Below are positions 46,184 to 54,127 of a stretch of DNA of 64,000 bases, one piece after another. The notes below the pieces were generated by a model. That model was not told where the DNA came from, did no database searches, and worked only from the letters and a program-made list of their open reading frames with translations. The stretch is from Candidatus Sumerlaeaceae bacterium. GTDB taxonomy: Bacteria; Sumerlaeota; Sumerlaeia; Sumerlaeales; Sumerlaeaceae. Made by a program: the position numbers and the translations under genes. The DNA lies in NCBI GenBank assembly GCA_019695055.1, contig JAIBAT010000105.1, positions 1 through 64,000 of the forward strand. Direction: 5' to 3'. How positions within the stretch are numbered: the stretch's first letter is position 1; the number at the start of each line of letters is the position of its first letter.

Positions 46184-47254
46184 TCACGTCCCGCCAGAAT
46201 TCGGCGATTCAGTCGCCTTCTGCATGTACTGTATCCGGATGGATTTGGGCTCAACTGAACGAATCGTCAGGCGGTTTTGAACGTCCGCCGGCACCGATCT
46301 TGAGAAATGCGCTTCCAGCGGCACATCCTTCGTCGTTCCCGGCAGTTCCTCCGCGGGTCGCAGGAGTTGAACATCAATGGAATCCGGCGCAAGGTTCTTC
46401 AGCATGCTTTGTGGGCCATATACCGTTACGGTACACCCTTTCTCGCGGTAGCTGAGGGTGATCGTGTCCGAAGCCAGTGCGTCAAACTGCAACGGGACGT
46501 TCCTGATTTCGCGAATCGTGGCTACTTCCTGGATTTCAAGGTTCACTTCGGCCATTGTCGTTGCTGGCTGCACAATCTCCAATCCCGCAGGGACTTTGAT
46601 AGGCACCGACTCCAGTCCTCCCTGTGTCCGTTGGGCCACACTGATTTTTTCGGTCAGCAGCTTGATTTTGCTCGTCAGTTCGTCGCGCTCTGCCGAGTCC
46701 AACGCCTGTGCCGTTCCGGCCACATGGACCTCATGGGGCACGACCTTAACCGGAACCGTAAGTTTCAAACCTTCAGATATCTGATCCTGCCCCACGACAT
46801 CTGCTTCAACGAGTGCCGGCTGAGCATTCCACCTTGCCCGAATTTCCACCGTGTTGCTTTGGGTCCCAATTTTCAGCAGTTCGACGCGCCGCGATCTTGG
46901 AATGTTCGCCACCCAGTTCTTCTCCGTCAAGGGCAGCGATTTTGACAGCCAGTTCAAACCGAGATTCGACCGCAGGTCCGCGATATCCACCTCAAAGTGC
47001 AGGTTCTGGCTGTTCACATAGGCCTGAATATCGTCCGAGTAACGCAATTGCACCGTGACGCTCGGTGGCACAATCTGCAAATCCAGTCGCGGATCCGACG
47101 GCACAGCCACGACCGGCACACTGATGGTCGCCTCCTGCGTTCGCCCGGCCTTGGCAAAAATCCAGGCCACGAACGCGATGGCAAACGACACCGCGAGCAG
47201 GTTCAGGTTGTCTGAAAACCTAATCGTTGGTAGTTTCTTCTTCATCTTTGACAT
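46184..47254 (-). CDS. ybbR: YbbR/CdaR-domain regulator of diadenylate cyclase
   Basis: 356 residues from ATG 47254, which has AGGA eight bases before; an ATG three codons on is possible. One membrane segment (about 16-32) is followed by repeated YbbR domains, seen as recurring PVVAVPSDPRLDLQIVPPSVTVQL and VPVKVVPHEVHVAGTAQAL-type strands. CdaR binds and tunes the cyclase CdaA from outside the membrane. It overlaps the cdaA end by 35 bases, the usual order. Confidence 0.88.
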   Translation of the reverse strand: MSKMKKKLPTIRFSDNLNLLAVSFAIAFVAWIFAKAGRTQEATISVPVVAVPSDPRLDLQIVPPSVTVQLRYSDDIQAYVNSQNLHFEVDIADLRSNLGLNWLSKSLPLTEKNWVANIPRSRRVELLKIGTQSNTVEIRARWNAQPALVEADVVGQDQISEGLKLTVPVKVVPHEVHVAGTAQALDSAERDELTSKIKLLTEKISVAQRTQGGLESVPIKVPAGLEIVQPATTMAEVNLEIQEVATIREIRNVPLQFDALASDTITLSYREKGCTVTVYGPQSMLKNLAPDSIDVQLLRPAEELPGTTKDVPLEAHFSRSVPADVQNRLTIRSVEPKSIRIQYMQKATESPNSGGT

Positions 47255-48017
47255 CCAGGAGATCCTGCAGCGCTTCGCGGAGTGTTTCCTGCGTAAAGTG
47301 TCGCTCCAGGCGGCCGCGAACCGCCAGGGAGATGATGCCCGTTTCCTCCGACACAACCACTATGGCTGCGTCGGTTTCCTCGCTCAGCCCGAGCGCCGCC
47401 CGGTGCCGTGTCCCGAGATCCTTCCCAAGGGTCTGGGTATCGGACAACGGCAATATGCACCCCGCCGCGACAATCCTATCTCCGCGCACAATAACCGCAC
47501 CGTCGTGGAGCGGCGAATAGGTCACAAAAATCGTTCGCAGCAACTCGTTCGAAATAAGCCCATCAATGGGTGTGCCCGTATCCGCATACATCTTCAGCGG
47601 ATTGCGTCGCTCGATGCAGATGAGTGCGCCCACCTTTTGCCGCGAGAAACTTCGCACGGCCTTCACCAGATCCTCCATGTGCGCTCCACCCCGCGCAAAA
47701 AGCCGCCGGAAGACCCACAGCTGCCCCAAGTCGGTAAGCGCCTTGCGAAACTCGTTCTGGAATACAATCAGGAATATCAGGATGATGACGACCCAAAATT
47801 GCTCGAACAGCAGCGTCGTTGTCGTCAGGTTCAGCAGCTTCGCCACCGTATAGATGAAGAAGCCGCCAACGATCACCCCGAGCAATCCGCGCATAGCCGC
47901 CGGTGACCGTGTTTCGCGGATCATGGCAAGCACCGTATAAACCAGCATCGTCACCACCAGGATATCGGCAATGTCGTGCAGACGCATGCTGCGTATGAAA
48001 CTGAATACCTCGGGCAC
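47220..48017 (-). CDS. cdaA: Diadenylate cyclase CdaA
   Basis: 265 residues. Three N-terminal membrane helices (to about 80), then a DAC domain with the catalytic HDGA (LHDGAVIV) and GTRHRAA motifs intact. It makes c-di-AMP from two ATP. With YbbR downstream it forms the common cdaA-cdaR pair; glmM, often third, is absent and pdxJ follows instead. Confidence 0.95.
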   Translation of the reverse strand: MPEVFSFIRSMRLHDIADILVVTMLVYTVLAMIRETRSPAAMRGLLGVIVGGFFIYTVAKLLNLTTTTLLFEQFWVVIILIFLIVFQNEFRKALTDLGQLWVFRRLFARGGAHMEDLVKAVRSFSRQKVGALICIERRNPLKMYADTGTPIDGLISNELLRTIFVTYSPLHDGAVIVRGDRIVAAGCILPLSDTQTLGKDLGTRHRAALGLSEETDAAIVVVSEETGIISLAVRGRLERHFTQETLREALQDLLDVKDEEETTND

Positions 48018-48278
48018 CGTGGGTCCTCGTCAGTCGTTGAAACACCAATGGTTATGGGGGAGGATTCCCCGTTGCAAGGGGCGAAATGAGCCGTCCTGCT
48101 TCGCGACCCTCAATTCTGGGTGGAGGAAATCAGCCACTTCACTCCGAAATCGACCGCAATCGTGGGCAGCTCCCAGCACCCAATCATTGAATCCGCAGAA
48201 CTTAACCTGATTCAGGCTCCCCGGTATCGCCCTTGCTCTACGAGGGTGTCAGCAACCATTAATGAGGGGAACACACGC

Positions 48279-48992
48279 TTGAAAACCCGCCGTGCTTTTA
48301 CACTTATTGAATTACTTATTGTCGTCGCCATCATCGCCATCCTGGCGGCGATTGCGGTGCCGAATTTCCTCGAGTCTCAAATCCGAGCCAAAGTCGCCCG
48401 CTCGCGGGCCGACATCCGCTCCATCGCCACAGCTGTCGAATCCTATCGTGTGGATTACAACCATTACCCCGAGGGAACCGATAACCCGGCCAAGTACCCC
48501 GAGGAGATCGGAACGTTTCTCGGACCCCTTGCTTCCGGCTACTACACCTTCCGCACCCGCGACGGGCTGACCCAAACTGTGGGGCGTGACTTCGCCAGCG
48601 TGACCACACCCATTGCCTACATTTCCTCAATTCCCACGGACCCCTTCGCGAAGCAGGCCGCCGGGTTCCTGACCTACAGTTACAGAAACGCAAAGAATCG
48701 CAAGAATGGCTGGGTTATCACAAGCGTTGGTCCGGATGTCGATATTCTCGCCGCCAATGGCAAAGGCTCCACAAACGCGGGGAACCCCATCAGCACCGCG
48801 GCTGATACCAAGACGCCTTCCCGTATCGGCGATATCAATGAAACCGAGGTTATCAACTTCCTGGAGGCTGTTCCGACGGCTCCATCCACCTTGGCTGACG
48901 TCGGGAAATTGCCGGAGTTTCTCCTCGACCTCAGTTATGACCCCACCAACGGCTCGGTTTCAGATGGTGATATTGTTCGCGTTGGACCCTGA
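48279..48992 (+). CDS. Lone prepilin-like protein (GspG/H type)
   Basis: 237 residues from a TTG with GAGGGG nine bases before; the earlier ATG at 48120 would put 53 residues before the pilin signal. Signal KTRRA|FTLIELLIVVAIIAILAAIAVP has Ala rather than Gly before the cleavage point and E at +5. The rest has NFLESQIRAKVARSRAD..SIATAVESYRVDYNHYP, typical of GspG-like pilins of PVC-type bacteria, with a longer than usual C-terminal body (IPTDPFAK, YSYRNAKN). It stands alone, divergent from cdaA. Confidence 0.86.
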   Translation: MKTRRAFTLIELLIVVAIIAILAAIAVPNFLESQIRAKVARSRADIRSIATAVESYRVDYNHYPEGTDNPAKYPEEIGTFLGPLASGYYTFRTRDGLTQTVGRDFASVTTPIAYISSIPTDPFAKQAAGFLTYSYRNAKNRKNGWVITSVGPDVDILAANGKGSTNAGNPISTAADTKTPSRIGDINETEVINFLEAVPTAPSTLADVGKLPEFLLDLSYDPTNGSVSDGDIVRVGP

Positions 48993-49050
48993 TCGAAACC
49001 ACTTGCTGGGACTGGTGAATCTTCCGCAGTCATCCGTGTGATTTCCCAAT

Positions 49051-49737
49051 ATGCAAATCGAGCAGTCTGTGACAACCGCCACGCCCGCCCCTGCCAAAGC
49101 GAACCCGGTGGCCCTAACGGCAATTTGGGTTGGGTTTGTGGGGATAATCGTCGTGGTCATTGCTGCTGCTGTCGTTCAGCAGTATCGCGGTGCGGCGCCC
49201 TTTCAGGATCCACCCATCTATGGCGAAGTTCCTTCGTTTTCACTGACCAACCAGACCAGCGGAACCACAACCCTGGCTGATTTTGCCGGGAAGACCTGGG
49301 TCATAGATTTTGTTTTCACTCGTTGCGGCGGACAATGTCCCTTCATGTCGGCCAGAATGCGTGAGCTTCAGAAGTGGCTCGAATCCGCCGGCCACGCCGA
49401 CGTCAAGCTGGTTTCCGTCTCCGTGGATCCTGAGTATGACACTCCGCCGGTTCTGACGGAATACGCGAAGAAATTCGAAGCGGATCCCAATCGATGGACA
49501 TTTCTGACGGGAGAAAAGAAGTTCATTTATCCCTTTATCCAGGAGGGCTTCAAGCTCGGCGTGGACGACGCGCCAGCCAAAGGTGAATCCAGCCCTGAGG
49601 AACCCATCATCCATAGCAGCCGTTTTGTGCTCATGGATTCGAAAGGACGCCTGCGGGGGTATTATGACGCGTACGACGAAAACGACCGCGAACGCCTCCA
49701 CCACGACATCGCGTTCCTTGAGAAAAATCGGGACTAA
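49051..49737 (+). CDS. SCO1/SenC-type copper chaperone
   Basis: 228 residues. One membrane anchor (about 22-43) and a thioredoxin-like domain with C92-GGQ-C96 and H188, the Cu ligands of SCO proteins. It delivers copper to the CuA site of cytochrome c oxidase or acts as a thiol reductant. The next gene, 12 bases on, is a DUF420 protein, a pairing seen in oxidase-assembly loci. Confidence 0.93.
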   Translation: MQIEQSVTTATPAPAKANPVALTAIWVGFVGIIVVVIAAAVVQQYRGAAPFQDPPIYGEVPSFSLTNQTSGTTTLADFAGKTWVIDFVFTRCGGQCPFMSARMRELQKWLESAGHADVKLVSVSVDPEYDTPPVLTEYAKKFEADPNRWTFLTGEKKFIYPFIQEGFKLGVDDAPAKGESSPEEPIIHSSRFVLMDSKGRLRGYYDAYDENDRERLHHDIAFLEKNRD

Positions 49738-49749
49738 GCCACTCTGCTA

Positions 49750-50187
49750 ATGGCGTTTACCCCCCAGGATATTCCCACCCTTAACGCAGTTTTCAATCTC
49801 ACCAGCGCGACCCTCCTCCTGACTGGCTATGTCTTCATTCGTCGCGGGAATCGCGAGGCCCACAGGTTCTGTATGGTGGGCGCCCTGGTTTCCTCGGCAC
49901 TTTTCCTGACGGGGTACCTCATTTACCATTTCGTTTACCATGGCATGACCCGGTTTCCCGTCGAGGGGCTTCCAAAGGCGGTATACCTTACCATCCTCCT
50001 GACCCACACAGTCCTCGCCGTTGTAATTGTTCCCCTCGTCGCAATGACCGTGTTTCGGGCCGCGAAGGGTCAGTTCGACCGCCACCGCCGGGTCGCCCGT
50101 TGGACTTTCCCCCTTTGGTTCTACGTTTCTATCACCGGGGTGGTCATTTACGTAATGCTGTATCATTTGTACCCCCAACCCCGTTAA
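49750..50187 (+). CDS. DUF420 membrane protein
   Basis: 145 residues, four membrane helices. LNAVFNLTSATLLLTGYVFIRRGNREAHRFCM, SALFLTGYLIYHFVYH and FPLWFYVSITGVVIYVMLYH are the DUF420 pattern with conserved histidines. Members of the family (CtaM-like) are needed for haem-copper oxidase maturation. Follows SCO1 by 12 bases. Confidence 0.9.
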   Translation: MAFTPQDIPTLNAVFNLTSATLLLTGYVFIRRGNREAHRFCMVGALVSSALFLTGYLIYHFVYHGMTRFPVEGLPKAVYLTILLTHTVLAVVIVPLVAMTVFRAAKGQFDRHRRVARWTFPLWFYVSITGVVIYVMLYHLYPQPR

Positions 50188-50363
50188 TTTGAAGAAACTG
50201 GCTGGTCCTATTGTTAATGTTTCAGGCCTCAAACCGCTGGTTTTCCCGAAAAGCGGCCCGATTTGTCGTGGGGCATCGGTCTCTGGGGTACCGGGAATCA
50301 GAAGTTTCGTGTTGCGCAAGTCTTTTGGTATCAACATTTTAAACCGGAAGGGAGGGATATGCG

Positions 50364-50576
50364 ATGGGTCAGGTCACCATTGAAAACAATGAGCCTATTG
50401 ATAAGGTTTTAAAGCGCTTTAAGAAGGAATGCCAGAAGTCGGGCATCCCGGCGGAACTTCGCCGCCGCGAACATTTCGAGAAGCCCAGCGTCCGTCGGCG
50501 CCGCAAAATCGAGGCATCTCGTCGCAAAGCTCGCCGCCGTCAGATGAAACTGATGCGCAAGCTTGATTCCTACTAA
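50364..50576 (+). CDS. rpsU: 30S ribosomal protein S21
   Basis: 70 residues. IDKVLKRFKKECQKSGIPAELRRREHFEKPSVRRRRK is S21. GGAGG lies eight bases before the ATG, and a 176-base leader precedes it. A terminator follows at 50643. Confidence 0.95.
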   Translation: MGQVTIENNEPIDKVLKRFKKECQKSGIPAELRRREHFEKPSVRRRRKIEASRRKARRRQMKLMRKLDSY

Positions 50577-50642
50577 ACCGGCAGCACTCCACTCATCCAC
50601 GAGGTGAAGTCGAGAGTAACCAAATATTAGATGGAATATCAG

Positions 50643-50678
50643 TCAGCCGGGTGATTCGTCACCCGGCTGATTTCATTT
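50643..50678 (+). terminator. Rho-independent terminator after rpsU
   Basis: A perfect 12-bp stem (TCAGCCGGGTGA with TCACCCGGCTGA) closed by a TTCG tetraloop and followed by TTTCATTT. About 66 bases after the rpsU stop and 24 before the next gene. Confidence 0.92.
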
Positions 50679-50701
50679 CAACAGCCGGAACGGAGGCCAA
50701 A

Positions 50702-51067
50702 ATGCGCGTCGCAATCATAGGGGCATCTGCAAACCGCGAGAAGTATGGAAACATTGCCGTTCGGTCCTATCTGTCTCAGGGCCACGAGGTTTTTCCTGTC
50801 AATCCGCGCGAAACCGAAATCGAAGGCCTGAAGGCCTATGTGAGTGTTCGGGATGTGCCCCCGCCATTGGATCGCGTTCTCCTCTATGTGCCCCCGGCCG
50901 TTGGGGTAAAAGCGCTCGACGATATTGCCGCCGCTGGGGTCAAGGAAGTCTATGTTAATCCCGGTGCAGAGAGCGATGAACTATTTGCCCGCGCGGAGCA
51001 CCTTGGCATTACCGCAATCTTTGCATGCGCCATCGTGGCCATCGGGGATTCTCCGGCAAGGTATTAG
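50702..51067 (+). CDS. CoA-binding domain protein (YccU-like)
   Basis: 121 residues from ATG 50702, with GGAGG before it. A Rossmann fold: MRVAIIGASANREKYGN, GHEVFPVNPRETEIEG, LLYVPPAVGVKALDDIAAAGVKEVYVNPGAES. This is the CoA_binding_2 family. Cellular role unknown; nothing in the neighbourhood explains it. Confidence 0.9.
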   Translation: MRVAIIGASANREKYGNIAVRSYLSQGHEVFPVNPRETEIEGLKAYVSVRDVPPPLDRVLLYVPPAVGVKALDDIAAAGVKEVYVNPGAESDELFARAEHLGITAIFACAIVAIGDSPARY

Positions 51068-51154
51068 CCCCCCCACGTTTACGGTTCGGGGCCTACTCAT
51101 TTTCTGCCAGATTTCCTTGTAAACCATCGCGCCCTCGACCAGGATCGCGCGGCA

Positions 51155-51658
51155 ATGAACTTCTTCAAGCGCCTCGCCATTGTCATAGCGATCATCATCC
51201 TGATCTTGTGGCTCCTGCGCGAGAATCAGGAGGCACCGCCTCGTCCAAACCCGATTGCCCAGGCAACGGCGACTCCTTCTCCAGCAGGGATCATGCCCAT
51301 GGCTCCGCCCGGCATGGCCACTCCGGCAGTCACTCCTTTTATTGGCGGTCCCACGCCAATTCCCCCCACACCTGCGCCGCCCGTTGCACGACCCGCAGCT
51401 CCGGCGGTCACTGGTGATTGCGACAAAGTGCAGCAAGCAGCCCGGCAGGTCGGCGTTGTTGTTGCGCGGTGTTCAGCGGACAATGGCTGGACCGTGGCGA
51501 TTGTTCAGGCCCGGGAACGCAACCTTCTGGGGGATTTCCTGGATGCTTGCACCCGTCTTGGGATGCGGGACATGGACGTAAATACGCGCCATTACCAAGT
51601 TACGCGAGACCGTTCAGGACGCGAAACCCATCAGGATACCTACCGTTTGCGATTTTGA
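51155..51658 (+). CDS. Hypothetical single-pass membrane protein with Pro-rich linker
   Basis: 167 residues. Membrane segment at about 7-21, a Pro/Ala/Thr linker (25-85), and a C-terminal domain of about 75 residues with C89 and C106 that could form a disulphide outside the membrane. Not recognised. Convergent with fabG. Confidence 0.7.
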   Translation: MNFFKRLAIVIAIIILILWLLRENQEAPPRPNPIAQATATPSPAGIMPMAPPGMATPAVTPFIGGPTPIPPTPAPPVARPAAPAVTGDCDKVQQAARQVGVVVARCSADNGWTVAIVQARERNLLGDFLDACTRLGMRDMDVNTRHYQVTRDRSGRETHQDTYRLRF

Positions 51659-51687
51659 ACCGTCGGGAAGGCAGCTTCGAGGAAAGC

Positions 51688-52434
51688 CTACATCGCCATT
51701 CCGCCATCCACCACCAGCACGGCACCGGTAATGAAGCGCGCCATAGGCGAAGCCAGAAACAGTGCGGCGTTTGCAATGTCCGCAGGTTCGCCAAAAACAC
51801 CAAGGGCAATTTGTTTTGCCACTTCTTCCTTCAACTTGTCCGCGAGTCCGCTGGTCATGTCGCTCTGGATGAAACCCGGCGCGATGACATTCACGCGGAT
51901 CCCGCGTGCTCCTATTTCTCGTGCAAGCGATCTTGAGAATCCGATCACGCCGGCCTTGCTCGCCGAGTAATTTGTCTGCCCGGGATTTCCCATGATGCCG
52001 CTCGTCGAGCTGATGTTGATCACGCACCCGCTGCGGGCCTTCATCATGTGCTTGGAGGCGGCCCGGCACGTTGCAAAGACGCTTCGCAGGTTTGTCTCAA
52101 TGACCGAATCCCATGCGTTTTGGTCCATTCGCATCAGCAGCCCGTCGCGCGTGATGCCCGCATTGTTGACCAGGATGTCAATCTTGCCAAATTCCTTTAC
52201 CGCTGTGTCGATGAGCTTTTCGCAATCCTCGACTTTTGACACGTCGGCCTGAACCGCCACGGCGCGACGGCCTTCCTTCTCCGCCAGCGCAGTCAGTTCA
52301 TCCGCCGGCGTTTTGTTGTAATTCACTACCACATTTGCGCCGGCCCGGATAAACTCCTCGGCAATGGCGCGACCAATGCCACGGCTGGCGCCCGTGACAA
52401 CAGCCACCTGTCCTTCAAGGGATATCGTTTTCAT
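51688..52434 (-). CDS. fabG: 3-oxoacyl-ACP reductase
   Basis: 248 residues of the classical SDR type. TGASRGIG binds NADP, NNAG at about 92-95, catalytic Ser in NISSTSGIMG and YSASK, and the ending ITGAVLVVDGGMAM are all typical of FabG. It reduces 3-oxoacyl-ACP in fatty acid elongation. No other fab genes are nearby, so a different short-chain substrate is possible. Confidence 0.9.
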   Translation of the reverse strand: MKTISLEGQVAVVTGASRGIGRAIAEEFIRAGANVVVNYNKTPADELTALAEKEGRRAVAVQADVSKVEDCEKLIDTAVKEFGKIDILVNNAGITRDGLLMRMDQNAWDSVIETNLRSVFATCRAASKHMMKARSGCVINISSTSGIMGNPGQTNYSASKAGVIGFSRSLAREIGARGIRVNVIAPGFIQSDMTSGLADKLKEEVAKQIALGVFGEPADIANAALFLASPMARFITGAVLVVDGGMAM

Positions 52435-52563
52435 GGGTCCGCATGAAGCCCACCTGAAGGCGTGGCTTCAACAATAAAGCGCCCTGCCGATTCCAATGGA
52501 CTCCACCTCCGGACCTCCCCAATCTTTCGCACCGATAATGAACAAGAACGGAAAGGTTTTCGC

Positions 52564-54111
52564 ATGGCCCGCTTTGCCTCCCGCCTGATTTCGCTGTTCG
52601 CTGTGGTTTGTCTGGCCCTTCCGACCCACGCCAAACCTACTGCAACCCGCGCAAAGAAGTCCGCCGCGAAGGCGGCCGTCACCACATCGATACCCTCCCT
52701 GCAGCAGCAAATCGAGAAGCTCGTCGTGCCCAATCCGCTTCGGGCAGGCACTGTCGGCGTTTACGCTGTGGACGCCAAAACGGGAAAGGTACTCGTCAAC
52801 ATTAACGGTGAGACGCCTCTTAAACCAGCGTCCTGCAACAAGCTTATCACCACGGCCGCTGGACTTACCATTCTGGGGCCCAATTTCAAGTTTGTGACAG
52901 AGCTGCTTCGCAATGGTGACATCCAGAACGGCACTCTTCAAGGTGACCTTATCGTCAAGGGTGGTGGCGATCCCACCATTTCCGGTCGTTTCGAAAAGAA
53001 CAAAAAGGACGTAACCGCCACGATGCGCCAGTTCGCCCAGAAACTCAAGGCAGCTGGCATTACGCAAATCACAGGCGACCTCATTGCGGATGACCGGATC
53101 TTTGACCGCATCGTATTCCATCCCACCTGGTATCCGCGCGAGCGCGGCGAATGGTACGAGGCGGAAATCTGGGGGCTTTCCTTCAACGATAATTGCGTGG
53201 ATCTTACCTGGTCTGCAAAGGGGCAACTGGCTGGCGACCGGGTGAACCTGGTCATCAATCCGCCCAACACCTATGCCAATGTAAAAAACGAGGTTCGCGT
53301 TGCTGCCACAGGCCGTGACTCAGGGCGCTCATACCGGCGCGAGGATCGTTCCAATGACATCATCGCCACCGGCGCCCTCACCATTGGCACCGAGAAGGAA
53401 GATAGTGCCTCCATCTATAATGGCGCGGAGTACTTCCTCTCCGTGTTCCGGGATGTCCTGACCAGCGAGGGAATCACCGTCGCCGGGAAATCCCGGCTCA
53501 TTGACGAGAAGAAGGACGCAGCTGCGGCCACAAAAGCCGTGAGCATTCTGAAACATGAGTCGCCGCCCCTTTCCGAGGTCCTCGCCGTGATAAATCGCAA
53601 CAGTCAGAATTTCTATGCGGATTCCCTAATTAAGATGCTTGGCAGAATTAAACGCGAGGAGGGCAGCTTCACCGCCGGAACATCCGTGGCCCATGACTTC
53701 TGCCTCAAGAACGGTCTCTACGCCAAGGGCCACGAAATGGTGGATGGCTCCGGCTTGTCTCCGAAGAACAAGGTTTCTCCCCGCCAGTTGGTCGAGATCA
53801 TTCGGTTCATGGACAAGGGACCCAATCACGACGTCTGGCGCAACAGCCTGCCGATTGGCGGCAATCGCGGAACGCTCAAGGCGCGCTTCCAGCAAACCAC
53901 CGAATCCCAAGCCCTTGCCTCTCGAATCTATGGCAAAACAGGTCTCATTGGCGGCGTGCGCTCCCTTTCGGGCATAGTGACGGGCACTGACGGCCGCGAT
54001 ATTTATTACTGCGTGAATGCCAATGATTTCTCAGCAGCGGCCGACGAGGTTCTCAACCTGCTCGACAAGGTGGCGGTCACCATGGCGCGCGAGGTCAATC
54101 CAAAGCAGTAG
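52564..54111 (+). CDS. dacB: D-alanyl-D-alanine carboxypeptidase/endopeptidase (PBP4 family)
   Basis: 515 residues from ATG 52564; a frame opening 34 codons earlier has no signal peptide at its start. Signal peptide to about 23 (THA). S90-C-N-K93 is the SxxK nucleophile site, NSQN the SxN motif and GKTGLIGG the KTG box. The large insert between SxxK and SxN (with GGGDPT and GDLIADD) is typical of PBP4. It trims peptidoglycan peptides in the periplasm. Confidence 0.93.
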   Translation: MARFASRLISLFAVVCLALPTHAKPTATRAKKSAAKAAVTTSIPSLQQQIEKLVVPNPLRAGTVGVYAVDAKTGKVLVNINGETPLKPASCNKLITTAAGLTILGPNFKFVTELLRNGDIQNGTLQGDLIVKGGGDPTISGRFEKNKKDVTATMRQFAQKLKAAGITQITGDLIADDRIFDRIVFHPTWYPRERGEWYEAEIWGLSFNDNCVDLTWSAKGQLAGDRVNLVINPPNTYANVKNEVRVAATGRDSGRSYRREDRSNDIIATGALTIGTEKEDSASIYNGAEYFLSVFRDVLTSEGITVAGKSRLIDEKKDAAAATKAVSILKHESPPLSEVLAVINRNSQNFYADSLIKMLGRIKREEGSFTAGTSVAHDFCLKNGLYAKGHEMVDGSGLSPKNKVSPRQLVEIIRFMDKGPNHDVWRNSLPIGGNRGTLKARFQQTTESQALASRIYGKTGLIGGVRSLSGIVTGTDGRDIYYCVNANDFSAAADEVLNLLDKVAVTMAREVNPKQ

Positions 54112-54127
54112 ACCTGCGCCAGCTTTG

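Noticed and set aside
48163..48178. Sigma-54-like TGGGCAGCTCCCAGCA before the lone prepilin
   Set aside because: GG-N10-GC spacing fits but the CAC and TT of the consensus are missing.
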